64,000 nucleotides of DNA from Treponema sp. UBA4873 (GCA_002399405.1 DHDP01000018.1:373339-437338), one strand, 5' to 3'; positions 18,087 to 28,082 are shown, counted from the stretch's first letter. Program-made: numbers and translations. Notes: generated from the letters alone by a model not told the origin.

Positions 18087-20723
18087 ATGGAAAATAAAAA
18101 GAAAAGACCGTTCATCGTGCGTTTTTTGTTTCGTCTGCTGATTTTTGTCTGTACTCTGTTCTGCATTGCGGCCGGATGGATAACTTTCTCCGTCGCAGAC
18201 AAAATCTCGCCGCTTCATGTACTCCCGAACGGCTATTCGCTTTTTGTCCATACTGATTCTGTCTGGGATGCCGTTTCTCCGGTGCTTGATTTACAGGCCG
18301 CCGACACACTTCTTGCCGATCAGGCCTTTTCAAAATACCGTCCCGCATTTGTCTCGCTGCGGTCCTCTCCGCTGCGCAGCAGCAGATACGCGCGGTTTGC
18401 CGCATCCCGCCGTGCCGATATGGCATTTTACACTTCGGAAAACCGGACTGACTATGCTGCGGTCGTCGATATGAGTTTTCTTTCCGCTGTTACGCGGTTT
18501 GCGGATGTGCTCGGGCCGTATCTGAAAATCGACAACGTATATTACAGAAAGGCTTCTCCGTTTTCCTATTTCGAATACCGCACGGAAGATTCGACCGTAT
18601 TTCTTGCGCAGCGGAGAAATCTTCTGATTGCGGCAAATTCGACTGATATGCTTTTCCGCGCTTTAGGAACCGACAACGAACCGGACTATACGCAGGATGA
18701 AAGAAAACTGCTGACCGCAAAAAGTTCCGAATCGTTCCGCGTCGTCGCCGACGCTAAAAAACTTGCACTGCAGATTGCGAAGGGAAATACGGCGGCGGAA
18801 AGTCTCACATCGTTTCTCACCGACGGAGCCCACAGCGTGCTGTCGTTCGGTATTTCCGATGCCGATATACACATGCAGGCGGAATTTCCCTTCACGCTGC
18901 CGCAAAACCCGGATTCTCCGCTTGTTCCGATTCTTTCGAAAAATTCGCAGATGCCCGCTCTCCTGACGCAGCTGGGCGATACCGTACAGTATTACACGCT
19001 GCTGAATGCGGGATCTCTTGCGGAACTTAAGAATGCTGCGTTTCCGTTTATCGGAAAAGACAAAAATGCAGCGGGGATGTGGGAAAAGGGCGAATCACTG
19101 TGCAGAATGTTCTTTTCGTTGTCGCTTGAGGATATCCTCTTTTCATGGACGGGAAATGAATACGCTGTGCTCGGAATCGAAGGCAACAGCGATCCTGTTT
19201 TTGTGCTGCAGATACGCGACGAGCAGCAGCGGAAAAATGTGTTTGATTTGATTACCTCTTCATTCGTCGTTCAGAACAACACGAATCTCATCATCGGGGG
19301 AGTCCGGCTGCCCTGCCTTGAAATGCCTTCGTTCCTCAACGACATACTTGCTTCGTTCAATATTGAACTGCCGCGTCCGTATTATCTTGTACAGGACGGG
19401 TATATCTATTTCTCCGAATCTCCGCAGAATCTTTCTGCAATATATACCGACGTAAAAGCCGGCAGAATGCTCGCACGGAACGCTGTCTGGAAATCGGTAT
19501 CCGCAGGCCAGAGTCCGTCTGCGGCGTTGAGTTTGTATTACAACCTGCAGCGCAGCGTCCCTTTCTTTCTTGAGAACGGATCGCTGCTGTCTAAAATTCT
19601 CAAACTGTATAATATCGGCCGGTGCGATTTTCGTGTAAAGGACAGCGTGCTTACGTGCCAGCTTCACGCCGTGTCGCGTTCCGCTGCCGATATGCGTCTT
19701 GTTCCCGGTTTTCCGCTGCAGACCGGAAATACGGCCGACTATAATCTGCAGCAGGAATCGGGGAATAAAGCAGGCGCCGTGTTCTGGGTGGAGGACGGAA
19801 CGAAGATACGGGCGCTTGAGCTCGCTTCCCTGAAGCAGTATGAGACGACGCTTCCCGATTCATGCACAATCGCTGCTGCTGAAAATACTTCGGGAACGGC
19901 GGTCCTCTGGGCGGTAACTGAAAAAGGCGCCGTCTATCTGCTGGACAGAAAACTCGAATGTGCGGAAGGATTTCCGGTTGTTACCGGTGCCGTTCCGTCC
20001 GCGCCGAGCGTTGCGTACGGGAACTCTCTGCTCATACCGTGTCGGGACGGCTCTCTCGTGCAGGCTGACGGACGCGGTTCATACAAAGTAATACCCGTGG
20101 CTGATGAGGCTCTGTTCAAATCAGCGCCGGCAGTCCTCGGAGAATACGCCGCCGTATACGACAAAAGCTTTCTGGGCTCCGTTTACCTCATAAAAAACGG
20201 GGCGTGTGTTAATGCCGGTTCACCTATGGAAATAGACGGCATCGGATTCGGTTCTCCCGCACTTGCAGAAAAAAATCATGTGCTGTACACCGCTTTTATC
20301 ACGCAGGCCGGCAGGTTTTACCTGTTTGCCGGCGGAAAACCTGTTGCCGGCTTTCCCGTAGATGTGCCCGACGTGTTTTACACGAACGTCGTTTTCTGCG
20401 GCAGTTTTTTCTTTGCACTGTCGCAGAATGCACGGCTTTACCGCATAGGATTCGACGGCTCGTTCACGTCGGTGAAGATTCCCGACGCCGTTTCCGCAAA
20501 GCAGGGATTTATTACGGCAGCCGCATCAGACGGACGCGACAATATCTTCGTCTGCGCGGACGGCAATATCATCTACGGTTTTAATGAGGCGCTCGAAGTG
20601 CTCCGCGGTTTTCCGCTTGCAGGGCGGAGCAGACCCGTCTTTACCGACGTAAACGGCGACGGAAACAGGGACTGCCTTGTTCTTTCCGCCGATAAAAAAT
20701 TATACGCATGGAATTTGCAATGA
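18087..20723 (+). CDS. Large membrane-anchored protein with C-terminal beta-propeller/FG-GAP-like repeats
   Basis: An 878-residue protein. A short basic N-terminus (MENKKKRPFIVRFLFR) leads into one transmembrane segment (about 12-33); the rest is outside the cytoplasm. Residues 40-500 are unassigned. About 560-878 contain short PQQ/WD-like strands (GAVFWVEDGTKIRALELASL; YGNSLLIPCRDGSLVQADG) and end with an FG-GAP-like DVNGDGNRDCLVLSADKKLYAWNL. The function is unknown. A TATACT lies 8 bp before the ATG without a ribosome site. It overlaps the next lipoprotein gene as ATGA, so the two are probably co-expressed. Confidence 0.72.
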   Translation: MENKKKRPFIVRFLFRLLIFVCTLFCIAAGWITFSVADKISPLHVLPNGYSLFVHTDSVWDAVSPVLDLQAADTLLADQAFSKYRPAFVSLRSSPLRSSRYARFAASRRADMAFYTSENRTDYAAVVDMSFLSAVTRFADVLGPYLKIDNVYYRKASPFSYFEYRTEDSTVFLAQRRNLLIAANSTDMLFRALGTDNEPDYTQDERKLLTAKSSESFRVVADAKKLALQIAKGNTAAESLTSFLTDGAHSVLSFGISDADIHMQAEFPFTLPQNPDSPLVPILSKNSQMPALLTQLGDTVQYYTLLNAGSLAELKNAAFPFIGKDKNAAGMWEKGESLCRMFFSLSLEDILFSWTGNEYAVLGIEGNSDPVFVLQIRDEQQRKNVFDLITSSFVVQNNTNLIIGGVRLPCLEMPSFLNDILASFNIELPRPYYLVQDGYIYFSESPQNLSAIYTDVKAGRMLARNAVWKSVSAGQSPSAALSLYYNLQRSVPFFLENGSLLSKILKLYNIGRCDFRVKDSVLTCQLHAVSRSAADMRLVPGFPLQTGNTADYNLQQESGNKAGAVFWVEDGTKIRALELASLKQYETTLPDSCTIAAAENTSGTAVLWAVTEKGAVYLLDRKLECAEGFPVVTGAVPSAPSVAYGNSLLIPCRDGSLVQADGRGSYKVIPVADEALFKSAPAVLGEYAAVYDKSFLGSVYLIKNGACVNAGSPMEIDGIGFGSPALAEKNHVLYTAFITQAGRFYLFAGGKPVAGFPVDVPDVFYTNVVFCGSFFFALSQNARLYRIGFDGSFTSVKIPDAVSAKQGFITAAASDGRDNIFVCADGNIIYGFNEALEVLRGFPLAGRSRPVFTDVNGDGNRDCLVLSADKKLYAWNLQ

Positions 20724-21823
20724 AAAAAATCAGTATTATCGTATCGGCGGTATGTGCGCTTGTGCTGCCGTCGTGCACGACGCTCCAGCGTGACATAGCA
20801 CTGCCCGCAGAGCAGACTGAGGAAAGCGGCTTCTCCGCAGAGATGGAATCGCGTCTCGCCGCGGCTGATGCGCAGGCGCTGCTCGGGGAAAACGCTGCCG
20901 GCGTAAAAACGTCGTGCCTGTACATCATCGGGCAGGCAGAAAATAAACTCGCGCATATGCAGCCCGACAAGAGCGTTACGGCACGTCTGACTGCGATAGA
21001 AGGACGTGCGTATCTGCTCATCGGAGACAGGGAACGCGCAGAGAGCTGCTTTGAAAAGGCACGGAAGAAAAATGCGGACGACAGTGCGGTTGTTATTCTC
21101 GCTCACCGGCTCGGATTTTTGAAAAAGCTTGATGCGGCGGTTTCGCGGCATGACGAGAGCGGCGTGCTGATTCTTGAAACAGCGATAGATTATTATAGAA
21201 ACGGCAATTATGCCGATGCTGCCGGTTCGTTCGACACTGCATTTCTGTCGCTTCCGCCTTTTTACCGGCACGCCTATCAGATGCTGCGCGATACGTCATG
21301 GTCCATGAAAGACACTGTATCCGACGACGCGCAGTTTGCAAAGCTGCTGCAGCTCAGCGAAATTTCCGTTTTACAGATGGTTGAAATTGCCCAGCGTTCT
21401 ACGAATCTTCTCGATATATACACGGGCGGGAAAAAACTCGCGGGCCGGAAATTGTACGCCGCAGTGGTGAAAGCGGGGCTTCTGAGAAGCGTGTCGGGAA
21501 GAGGGGAAATCGGAACGTCCGGCAGCGGACAGCTCTCCGCTGATACGGCGGTGCCGCGAATACTTTGCGCACGGTTCCTCTGGAATCTGAAGAATTCCGG
21601 AAGCGGAAATGAAGCTGCCGCCGTAAAGTATTCGCGGAAGTACCGCGGCGGCCTGTATGCGGCAAGTCCCGTTCCCGATGTACCGCTCGACTCCGAAGAT
21701 TTCGACGCCGTCCTCGGGACTGTGGAAAACGAACTGCTCGTGCTGCCCGACGGCCGGAACTTCAATCCCTACGGAATGATTACCGGCGCGGAATTCAACG
21801 AGAGCGTAAAAAAAATAAAATGA
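20720..21823 (+). CDS. Lipoprotein with TPR-like helices
   Basis: A 367-residue predicted lipoprotein. The start is the ATG at 20720, which overlaps the previous stop (ATGA) and gives the signal peptide MKKISIIVSAVCALVLPSC with Cys19 as the lipid-attachment residue. The mature part begins with alpha-helical, Ala-rich TPR-like repeats (AYLLIGDRERAESCFEKARKK; YYRNGNYADAAGSFDTAF), typical of protein-interaction scaffolds. No enzyme motif is seen. It probably works with the large anchored protein upstream. Confidence 0.75.
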   Translation: MKKISIIVSAVCALVLPSCTTLQRDIALPAEQTEESGFSAEMESRLAAADAQALLGENAAGVKTSCLYIIGQAENKLAHMQPDKSVTARLTAIEGRAYLLIGDRERAESCFEKARKKNADDSAVVILAHRLGFLKKLDAAVSRHDESGVLILETAIDYYRNGNYADAAGSFDTAFLSLPPFYRHAYQMLRDTSWSMKDTVSDDAQFAKLLQLSEISVLQMVEIAQRSTNLLDIYTGGKKLAGRKLYAAVVKAGLLRSVSGRGEIGTSGSGQLSADTAVPRILCARFLWNLKNSGSGNEAAAVKYSRKYRGGLYAASPVPDVPLDSEDFDAVLGTVENELLVLPDGRNFNPYGMITGAEFNESVKKIK

Positions 21824-21838
21824 CTATCAGTTCCGCAG

Positions 21839-23884
21839 TCAGATTATGCGCATTTTGTATTCGATTTCAGCACTTGCCTTTACGAGCGAGCAGGCCGTCC
21901 CTCCGTCGAAAACCGGACGGTCTTCAAGATACACGTCGTCAGTTTCTTTAAGCGCGTCTATTTCCAGGCGGAATATACGCGACGTATAGCGCTTCATGCC
22001 GAACTGGAACGGGATGTTTTTCCCGCAGAACAGATTGTCGTCGACAAGCCGTCCGTTTTCGTACAGGCGGGCGCAGTTTCCGTAGTAATACAGCGAGACA
22101 TAACAGTCGTTTCCGCTCCACGGACCGATACTGAGTTCGTACGTCTTCGTCGAGCCGGTACTTTCGGCGCGTTTTGCCTCAATATCGGGAACCTTCAGTA
22201 CCTGCGGATGTACGGGCTTAACGGGAAGAGGCGGATATGAGGTGAACGTCATATCACCTGCGCCGTACAGGTAGACGCTTCCGCCGTCCTGCACGAGAGA
22301 TGCTCCTGTTAGTATCAGATATTCTTTGCCGCCGGAGGAAATCTTGTACGCATGTTCCGCATCGTTCCGCGTCAGTGTGAGAATTTCCGCATCAGACGGA
22401 TATGTTCCGTTTTTGAACGAATACAAGCTTTTTTCATCGGATGTTTCCGACACGGCATTGCGGTAAAAGACGTACACCGGTTTGTCGTTGTGCAGAATGC
22501 AGAGCGGGGTAACAAGCGCTTTTTCAAGCAGCGCGTCTCCAGTCCGCATGTTGAACGGCAGGAAAAAATAATCGCCGTCGTGCAGATTCAGTGTGAACGA
22601 CGTTGTACCGAGCGCGAACGTACGGGCCGGATGTTCCTTCATGTGACGGTGACGCACATAGTTGTTCACGAAAAGATATCCCTGCGTGAGGCCGTCCTTT
22701 TCCGTATACCGCCACGAATACCTGACATCGTCCGTGTTTTCAGGGTCCGGGGGATTGTCTTCCGGAATGTGCGGAGCCATACGGCAGAACGCACTGCCGA
22801 AGTCCGCGGCAAAAAGCGAATAGAGCTTCAGTTCGCCGTATACGGGCGCAATCCTGCCGTATTCGCCGATCGGGGCAAAAAAATCGTATGAAAGTTCAGG
22901 CAGATCGTTGAGAGAACCCGTAGCTTTGCTTTCCTGCAGCGTCGAAAGGCGTCCTTTCGGATTTGTGCCGCCGTGATACATATAGTACCCGAGCAGATTT
23001 ACGCCGGAAGCGAGTTTTACGAGCGTTTCCGCCCCGATGTCCCGCGCTGCCGGAACGGGACGCCGCTTGTACGTCGGCTCAAGTCCGCCGCCGAGTTCGG
23101 CCGTAAGGTACGGATATTTCTCCGGGTCGAACGTAATGCCGCCGCCGGAACCGAAGTCGCTTCCGATTGCGTGATCGTTGCGTTCGTGCGTAATAACGTA
23201 ATTGCCGCTCGGTTCGATTTCAGTCGTCCGCTGATCCCACGGCGCATCGACGTATCCGCCCATGACGGGAATCATGCCGGCCGTAACTGCGCCGCCCCAT
23301 CCTGTCGCCGTGTAGAGCGGAACGTCGAATCCCGTTTTTTTCGCAAGCGCAAGCAGCCGTTTCATGTGTTTTTCGCCTGCTTCGCCCGTCATGCCGCCGC
23401 AGTGTCCGTATTCGTTTTCAATCTGCACGCCGATTATCGGCCCGTTGTCTTTGACGAAAAGATCTGCAATCTGTTCATAAATCCGGGAATACCAGATTTT
23501 TACTTCGCCGAAATAGCGATCGTCGTTCGTGCGCGGTTCGAATCCTTTGTGAAGCAGCCAGTCGGGAAATCCGCCGTTGCGTACTTCGCCGTGGCACCAC
23601 GGACCTATGCGGAGCAGAAGGTACAATCCGCAGTCCCTGCATGTCTCGACAAACCTCCGGAGATCGCGGCAGCCGGTGAAATCCCATGCGCCTTCAATTT
23701 CCTCGTGGTGTATCCAGATTGTATATGTCGAAACGACGTTGACGCCGCCGGCTTTCATCTTAAGCAGTTCGTCCTTCCACGTATCGGCGGGACAGCGCGA
23801 ATAGTGTATTTCTCCCATAACGGGAAACCACGGTTCACCGTTTCTGGTGAGATATTTCGGTGTGAAATCAAACGAGTCGGGCAT
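21839..23884 (-). CDS. Glycoside hydrolase family 35 beta-galactosidase
   Basis: A 681-residue protein with no signal peptide. The N-terminal TIM barrel carries the GH35 landmarks: FPVMGEIHYSRCPADTWKDEL, GPWCHGEVRNGGFPDWL, and the acid/base in QIENEYG (Glu158). The likely nucleophile is Glu263 in YLTAELGGG. A YYMYHGGTN segment follows, then C-terminal beta-sandwich domains. It would release terminal beta-linked galactose from oligosaccharides in the cytoplasm. The ATG at 23884 has GGAGG 7 bases upstream, whereas an in-frame start 27 bp earlier overlaps that site. It is a single-gene unit with no transporter beside it. Confidence 0.88.
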   Translation of the reverse strand: MPDSFDFTPKYLTRNGEPWFPVMGEIHYSRCPADTWKDELLKMKAGGVNVVSTYTIWIHHEEIEGAWDFTGCRDLRRFVETCRDCGLYLLLRIGPWCHGEVRNGGFPDWLLHKGFEPRTNDDRYFGEVKIWYSRIYEQIADLFVKDNGPIIGVQIENEYGHCGGMTGEAGEKHMKRLLALAKKTGFDVPLYTATGWGGAVTAGMIPVMGGYVDAPWDQRTTEIEPSGNYVITHERNDHAIGSDFGSGGGITFDPEKYPYLTAELGGGLEPTYKRRPVPAARDIGAETLVKLASGVNLLGYYMYHGGTNPKGRLSTLQESKATGSLNDLPELSYDFFAPIGEYGRIAPVYGELKLYSLFAADFGSAFCRMAPHIPEDNPPDPENTDDVRYSWRYTEKDGLTQGYLFVNNYVRHRHMKEHPARTFALGTTSFTLNLHDGDYFFLPFNMRTGDALLEKALVTPLCILHNDKPVYVFYRNAVSETSDEKSLYSFKNGTYPSDAEILTLTRNDAEHAYKISSGGKEYLILTGASLVQDGGSVYLYGAGDMTFTSYPPLPVKPVHPQVLKVPDIEAKRAESTGSTKTYELSIGPWSGNDCYVSLYYYGNCARLYENGRLVDDNLFCGKNIPFQFGMKRYTSRIFRLEIDALKETDDVYLEDRPVFDGGTACSLVKASAEIEYKMRII

Positions 23885-23989
23885 ACGTAAACCTCCGGAG
23901 CATTCCGGCATAAAATATATCCTGCTGAGGATAAAAAATCAACACGAATAAATTACACGAGTAAACTGCATGCACCGCGTTAAATAAAA

Positions 23990-24022
23990 AAAGGGACTGT
24001 CAGGAGGAGAAACAGTCCCTTT
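23990..24022 (-). terminator. Terminator of the 24044-24904 gene
   Basis: AAGGGACTGT pairs with ACAGTCCCTT across an 11-base loop. On the minus strand the stem is followed by a run of T, 20 bp after the stop codon. The space 23885-24043 holds nothing else that I can support. Confidence 0.8.
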
Positions 24023-24043
24023 CGCTTATAGTCTATCTGATAA

Positions 24044-24904
24044 TCAGATCATACCAATAGCCTTATCCACATCGGCAGGTCCCAGTTTATGTACGTTGTA
24101 ATAGTACAGGGAAAAACCCGCTTTATTTATTTTCCGCAGCCATTCGACGTAATGTCCGCCGGGCTGGAACGCGTCCGCGTCGGCAAGAAGCGTCGCGCTC
24201 TTTCCGCGCTGTGCCTCATTTTCAAAAAGATACTGAGAAAGGAATATTTTCGCATAGTATATTTCCGCGTTCGTACGCGCGTGCGCCACGGCCTGTTCGA
24301 AACAGCTTCTTGCTTTCGATTTGCTGCCGCCGCCGAATGCGGGAGCGTAGTAGTACCACTGAGCAATATTCGTAAGCGCATACGACATATCAGGATCCTG
24401 CTCAAGCGCCTTTTCGTAATATGTCTTGACGGCGAGTCCGTCGTGCATGATTGCTGTAACGGAAGCGTAGCTCAGGTTGCAGGAGAGCATGTCAGCCGCG
24501 GTGCAGTACAGCCATTTGCTGATTGTTTCGTTTTTATGAGCAGATAACCAGTCGTTGTTTTTTTCGTACTGGGAACGGATTAATCCTTTTATTTCCGATT
24601 CTTTTCCCTTCATTTTGCGCATGTAGTTGTATATTTCAAGTACTTCAAAGTTTTCGAGAATCAGTTTTTCTTCACCGGTAAATGACGTAAGATCAGCGCC
24701 GGTAAAATGCAGTGCGTGGTATGAATCGATTTCCGAAAGAGCCTCTTCCGGCGTTTTGCAGGCTGCAAGATTCATTCTGAGCGTCATAAAACCGTCGATT
24801 TCCGTCTGTGCCTTGTCTGAAATTTTTGCCGCCGCAGAAAGACCTGCCGGCATAAAAAGACAAAGAAAAAATATAAAAAAAACAGCATACAGTCGGATTT
24901 TCAT
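24044..24904 (-). CDS. Exported TPR-like protein
   Basis: A 286-residue protein starting at the ATG at 24904, which gives a typical signal peptide (MKIRLYAVFFIFFLCLFMPAGLSAAA). The mature part is mostly helical, with a TPR-like stretch (about 155-240: YEKALEQDPDMSYALTNIAQWYY, then SCFEQAVAHARTNAEIYYAKIFLSQYLFE). The function is unknown; such proteins usually act as periplasmic interaction partners. It has its own promoter and terminator. No ribosome site precedes the ATG, and the promoter leaves only a few leader bases. Confidence 0.75.
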   Translation of the reverse strand: MKIRLYAVFFIFFLCLFMPAGLSAAAKISDKAQTEIDGFMTLRMNLAACKTPEEALSEIDSYHALHFTGADLTSFTGEEKLILENFEVLEIYNYMRKMKGKESEIKGLIRSQYEKNNDWLSAHKNETISKWLYCTAADMLSCNLSYASVTAIMHDGLAVKTYYEKALEQDPDMSYALTNIAQWYYYAPAFGGGSKSKARSCFEQAVAHARTNAEIYYAKIFLSQYLFENEAQRGKSATLLADADAFQPGGHYVEWLRKINKAGFSLYYYNVHKLGPADVDKAIGMI

Positions 24905-24913
24905 AATGGGTAC

Positions 24914-24942
24914 ACAGTAGCCGTTTTTTGTAGTAATTACAA
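24914..24942 (-). promoter_or_regulatory. Promoter of the exported TPR gene, possibly leaderless
   Basis: On the minus strand TTGTAA (-35), 17 bp, TACTGT (-10), then 9 bp to the ATG at 24904. Confidence 0.45.
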
Positions 24943-24960
24943 GTGATATTCTGGAATTTT

Positions 24961-24988
24961 TTGTTATATTTTGCAAAAAAGTTAAAAT
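24961..24988 (+). promoter_or_regulatory. Possible promoter of the glycolipid cluster
   Basis: TTGTTA, 16 bp, TAAAAT in the AT-rich divergent region before the acyltransferase gene. A TATACT at about 25017-25022 is a second candidate -10 without a good -35. Confidence 0.35.
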
Positions 24989-25070
24989 CTCCATTTTCTA
25001 CAGTGGCATATATGGTGTATACTTCATATTTTGCAACCTGTCCGCCGTTTTTGTGTCGATATATACAGGT

Positions 25071-25856
25071 ATGGAACGAAAAACTGTCTATTATTCGGAC
25101 GAGCTGCATGATGAATTTTCCGGCGTCTCGCGCAACACAATGACGATAGACGACACGTACGTGTACCGTCATACGAATCCGCTGTGGCTGTTCTGCCGGT
25201 TCGTCGTATACCGTGTCATCATGACTCCCGTAGCATATCTGTATCTCAGAATAAAATTCCGTGCGAAGTTCGTAAACAGGGGAGTCCTGAAACAAGCCTC
25301 CGGAGAGTCAATATTTCTGTTCGGAAACCATACGCAGGTTCCCGGCGACGGATATATTCCGACGACGCTCGTTTTTCCGAAGGACTGCTCGGTTATCGTC
25401 AATGCCGACAACGTGTCGCTGCCCGGAACGCTTACGTTCATGAAGATGGTAGGCGCAGTCCCGCTGCCGAACAAAATTTCGGGAATGCGCAATTACATGA
25501 ATTACCTTGCTGAACTTTCGAAGAATAATACGTGCATAGCAGTCTTCCCCGAGGCGCATATATGGCCGTACTATACGGGAATTCGGCCGTTTCCCGACGA
25601 TTCGTTCAGGTATCCCGTCATGTACGGCCTGAAGACGTACTGCTTAACGACGACATATCAGCAGCGCGGCCGGAGCGGCAGAGTGAATATGACGATATTC
25701 GTCGACGGACCTTTTTCCGTCAATCCCGAACTTCCCAGAAAAGAAGGCATCAGGGACCTCCGTAACCGCGTCTACGAAACAATGCGCAGCCGGAGCCGGA
25801 ATTCGACGTATGAACACATTATATACAGAAAACAGGAGCATGGAGGAAACATATGA
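25071..25856 (+). CDS. PlsC-like acyltransferase, cluster copy 1
   Basis: A 261-residue protein related to 1-acyl-glycerol-3-phosphate acyltransferases. The block-1 motif reads GNHTQVPGDG, that is NHx5D, one residue longer than the usual NHx4D. Block 3 reads FPEAHIWPYYTGIRPF. A hydrophobic segment at about 40-60 (LFCRFVVYRVIMTPVAYLYL) should associate with the membrane. It probably acylates a lipid or glycolipid head group; the acceptor is unknown. The start is the ATG at 25071 with a weak AGG before it; an upstream GTG is possible. It overlaps the GT8 gene by ATGA and heads a four-gene envelope locus. Confidence 0.78.
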   Translation: MERKTVYYSDELHDEFSGVSRNTMTIDDTYVYRHTNPLWLFCRFVVYRVIMTPVAYLYLRIKFRAKFVNRGVLKQASGESIFLFGNHTQVPGDGYIPTTLVFPKDCSVIVNADNVSLPGTLTFMKMVGAVPLPNKISGMRNYMNYLAELSKNNTCIAVFPEAHIWPYYTGIRPFPDDSFRYPVMYGLKTYCLTTTYQQRGRSGRVNMTIFVDGPFSVNPELPRKEGIRDLRNRVYETMRSRSRNSTYEHIIYRKQEHGGNI

Positions 25857-26692
25857 TTCCCCTTTTATACTGCGGTAACGAGAATGTTTTCGACGGAATG
25901 CTGATTTCGCTTCTGTCGATAACAAAGTACACGAAAACGCCGCTGGAAGTGTTTGTGCTTACAATGGATTTGTCCGACATGAACGCAAAATGGCGTCCGG
26001 TGCGTAAGGAACAGACTGATTATCTTGAAAAAATTATTCAGCGCGTCAATCCCGACAGCGTCATTCATCTTGCGGACGTATCTGATTTGTTTCGTACTCA
26101 GATGTCCGGCAGCCCGAACCTGAACACGAGCTACGGGCCGTACACGCTTGTGAGGCTGTTTGCCGACGAGGTTCCGGGACTGCCGGACAAAATCCTCTAT
26201 CTCGACACCGACACTGTCGCGCACGACGATCTGACGCCGGTGTTCGACATCGATATGACCGGCTGTGAATACGCCGCCGCAATAGATTATCTCGGCAAGA
26301 TTTTCATCCGGTACGACTACCAGAATGCGGGCGTTCTGCTGCTGAACATGGCCTTTATAAAGCAGACGGGATTTTTTGAACGCGTGCGCGAATGCTGCCG
26401 GACGGAGAAAATGGCTTTTCCCGATCAGTCGGCGATGAACAAGTACCGGTCGCGCAAAATGTTCCTGCCTGTAAAATACAACGAGCAGCGCCGTCTGCAC
26501 AAAAATACGGTGATTCAGCATTTCTGCAAGTCGATCCGCCTGCTGCCGTTCTACCATACGGTCAACGTGAAACCGTGGGAAATCGAGCGCATGCATTCTA
26601 TTTATCATATACACGCGTATGACGACATCCTTGAAAAATATACTGCATGCAAAAGGCAGCTTGAGCATTACGGACCGCTGATTGAATCCTGA
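25853..26692 (+). CDS. Family 8 glycosyltransferase
   Basis: A 279-residue cytoplasmic enzyme that transfers a sugar from a nucleotide donor with retention of configuration. The GT8 hallmarks are the N-terminal IPLLYCGNENVFDGMLISLLS, the Asp-x-Asp metal motif in ILYLDTDTV (about 121-125), and YQNAGVLLLNM (about 158-168). Near the C-terminus HFCKSIRLLPF matches the usual conserved H-x-x-G/K-like loop. It is translationally coupled to the upstream acyltransferase. The sugar and acceptor cannot be read from sequence. Confidence 0.85.
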   Translation: MIPLLYCGNENVFDGMLISLLSITKYTKTPLEVFVLTMDLSDMNAKWRPVRKEQTDYLEKIIQRVNPDSVIHLADVSDLFRTQMSGSPNLNTSYGPYTLVRLFADEVPGLPDKILYLDTDTVAHDDLTPVFDIDMTGCEYAAAIDYLGKIFIRYDYQNAGVLLLNMAFIKQTGFFERVRECCRTEKMAFPDQSAMNKYRSRKMFLPVKYNEQRRLHKNTVIQHFCKSIRLLPFYHTVNVKPWEIERMHSIYHIHAYDDILEKYTACKRQLEHYGPLIES

Positions 26693-26722
26693 TGACGCAA
26701 TCAGCGTTTTACTGAGGACTCG

Positions 26723-26771
26723 CCGGTTGCATCCCTTCGGCTTAATCAGTATTGTCCTAAGTGCAACCGTC
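26723..26771 (+). other. Intercistronic hairpin
   Basis: CGGTTGCA pairs with TGCAACCG across a loop of about 33 bases that contains a smaller CCTTCGG turn. There is no T-run, so it may process or attenuate the transcript between the GT8 and GT2 genes rather than end it. Confidence 0.45.
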
Positions 26772-26814
26772 TGACAGACTGCTGTGTCGAATAGATTGAA
26801 AGGGGTATAAATTT

Positions 26815-28077
26815 ATGTTTACAATCAATGCAGTTATTTTAGTTTCAATAATTTTTGCCGTTGCATATTATCCGCGTGCGCGCTGCTGGTTTGCGTCCCT
26901 GCATCCGCAGAGACGCCTTCACAGCGGCGTGCAGCACAAACTTGCGCTTTTCATTCCTGCCCGCAACGAAGGCAAAGCGATTATTCCGCTGCTCGAATCA
27001 ATTTCCGCGCAGACGTACGACCGCAGCAATTTCGACGTGTTTGTCGTCGTAAAAGATCCTCACGACGAAGTGTACGACTATGCGCACGCTGTCGGTGCGG
27101 AAGTATTCTGCGACACGACGCAGACGTGCAAGGGCGACTGCCTCGACTTCGGTTTCAATAAAATCATTCATAAATATCCGGGAAAATACGACGCGTTCAT
27201 CATCGTCGACGCTGACTGCGTTCTTAAACCGACATTTATGGAAGAAATGAACAACGCGATGGCGGACGGCGCCGACGTAGTCAACGCCAAGAAACTCGTG
27301 CGCAACTATTTTGAGGACAACGGACGGAACAGCAACATCATTACGCAGTGCAACGGCCTTATCTGGACGTTTATGGACGATATGGGAAACCGCTGGAAAA
27401 GCGATCACGGCTACACGACTATGACCGTTACGACGGGAATTCTCATTTCCGCGCGTCTCGTGGAAAAATGGAACGGCTGGATTTACAAGAGTACGCTCAC
27501 CGAGGATATGGAATTCCAGCGCGACTGTTCGCTTCAGGGATACAAGACGCAGTACTATTCGTATGCACAGCTTTACATGGAGGAGGCGCCGCAGCTTACC
27601 GAGACCGACAAGCGCCGGACAAGATGGATGACCGGACTGACGCATGCCGATTTTATCTATGCGCGCGGCCTTCTTGCCAAAAAAGACATTCACAGCATAA
27701 TCGACAATTACTTTATGTTCTGTCTGTGGCTTGTATACGCGTACGTTGCGTCCATGTTCGTGATTGCATTCGGAAACGTCGTCAGCTGCGTATATGAAAT
27801 CATCAGATACGGTATGTTCAACTGGGCGCTGCTCAACGTGAGCGCCATAGCTATAGGCGCCGTGTACGGCATCTTTTTCCTGCTTACGGCGGCGTCTCTC
27901 ATCGTCGCATATAAGGATATGAAGCTGCCGTTCGTCCGCCGGATTCTCGTCCTGTTCGTTCATCCGTTCTTTTACATGCAGTACATAACGATTGTTTCCC
28001 ACGCGATTATCGACAGGCGGGAGGCTTCGTGGGACGAAATTGCGCGCGTGGAAACAGCCGAAACGACAGACAAATAA
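26815..28077 (+). CDS. Membrane family 2 glycosyltransferase
   Basis: A 420-residue protein: an N-terminal transmembrane helix (about 2-20), a GT2 GT-A domain with IPARNEGKAIIPLLESISAQTY (about 45-66), the DADC metal motif (about 140), the TEDMEF acceptor motif and RRTRW in place of the Q-x-x-R-W box (about 264-268), then three or four C-terminal membrane helices. This layout matches processive or lipid-linked sugar transferases such as those making glycolipids or exopolysaccharide. AAAGGGG lies upstream of the ATG. It sits between a GT8 and an acyltransferase gene. Confidence 0.87.
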   Translation: MFTINAVILVSIIFAVAYYPRARCWFASLHPQRRLHSGVQHKLALFIPARNEGKAIIPLLESISAQTYDRSNFDVFVVVKDPHDEVYDYAHAVGAEVFCDTTQTCKGDCLDFGFNKIIHKYPGKYDAFIIVDADCVLKPTFMEEMNNAMADGADVVNAKKLVRNYFEDNGRNSNIITQCNGLIWTFMDDMGNRWKSDHGYTTMTVTTGILISARLVEKWNGWIYKSTLTEDMEFQRDCSLQGYKTQYYSYAQLYMEEAPQLTETDKRRTRWMTGLTHADFIYARGLLAKKDIHSIIDNYFMFCLWLVYAYVASMFVIAFGNVVSCVYEIIRYGMFNWALLNVSAIAIGAVYGIFFLLTAASLIVAYKDMKLPFVRRILVLFVHPFFYMQYITIVSHAIIDRREASWDEIARVETAETTDK

Positions 28078-28082
28078 AAACG

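Noticed and set aside
26998..28002. A 334-codon open frame antisense to the GT2 gene
   Set aside because: The sense strand shows GT2 motifs and membrane helices; the antisense frame has no recognisable features.
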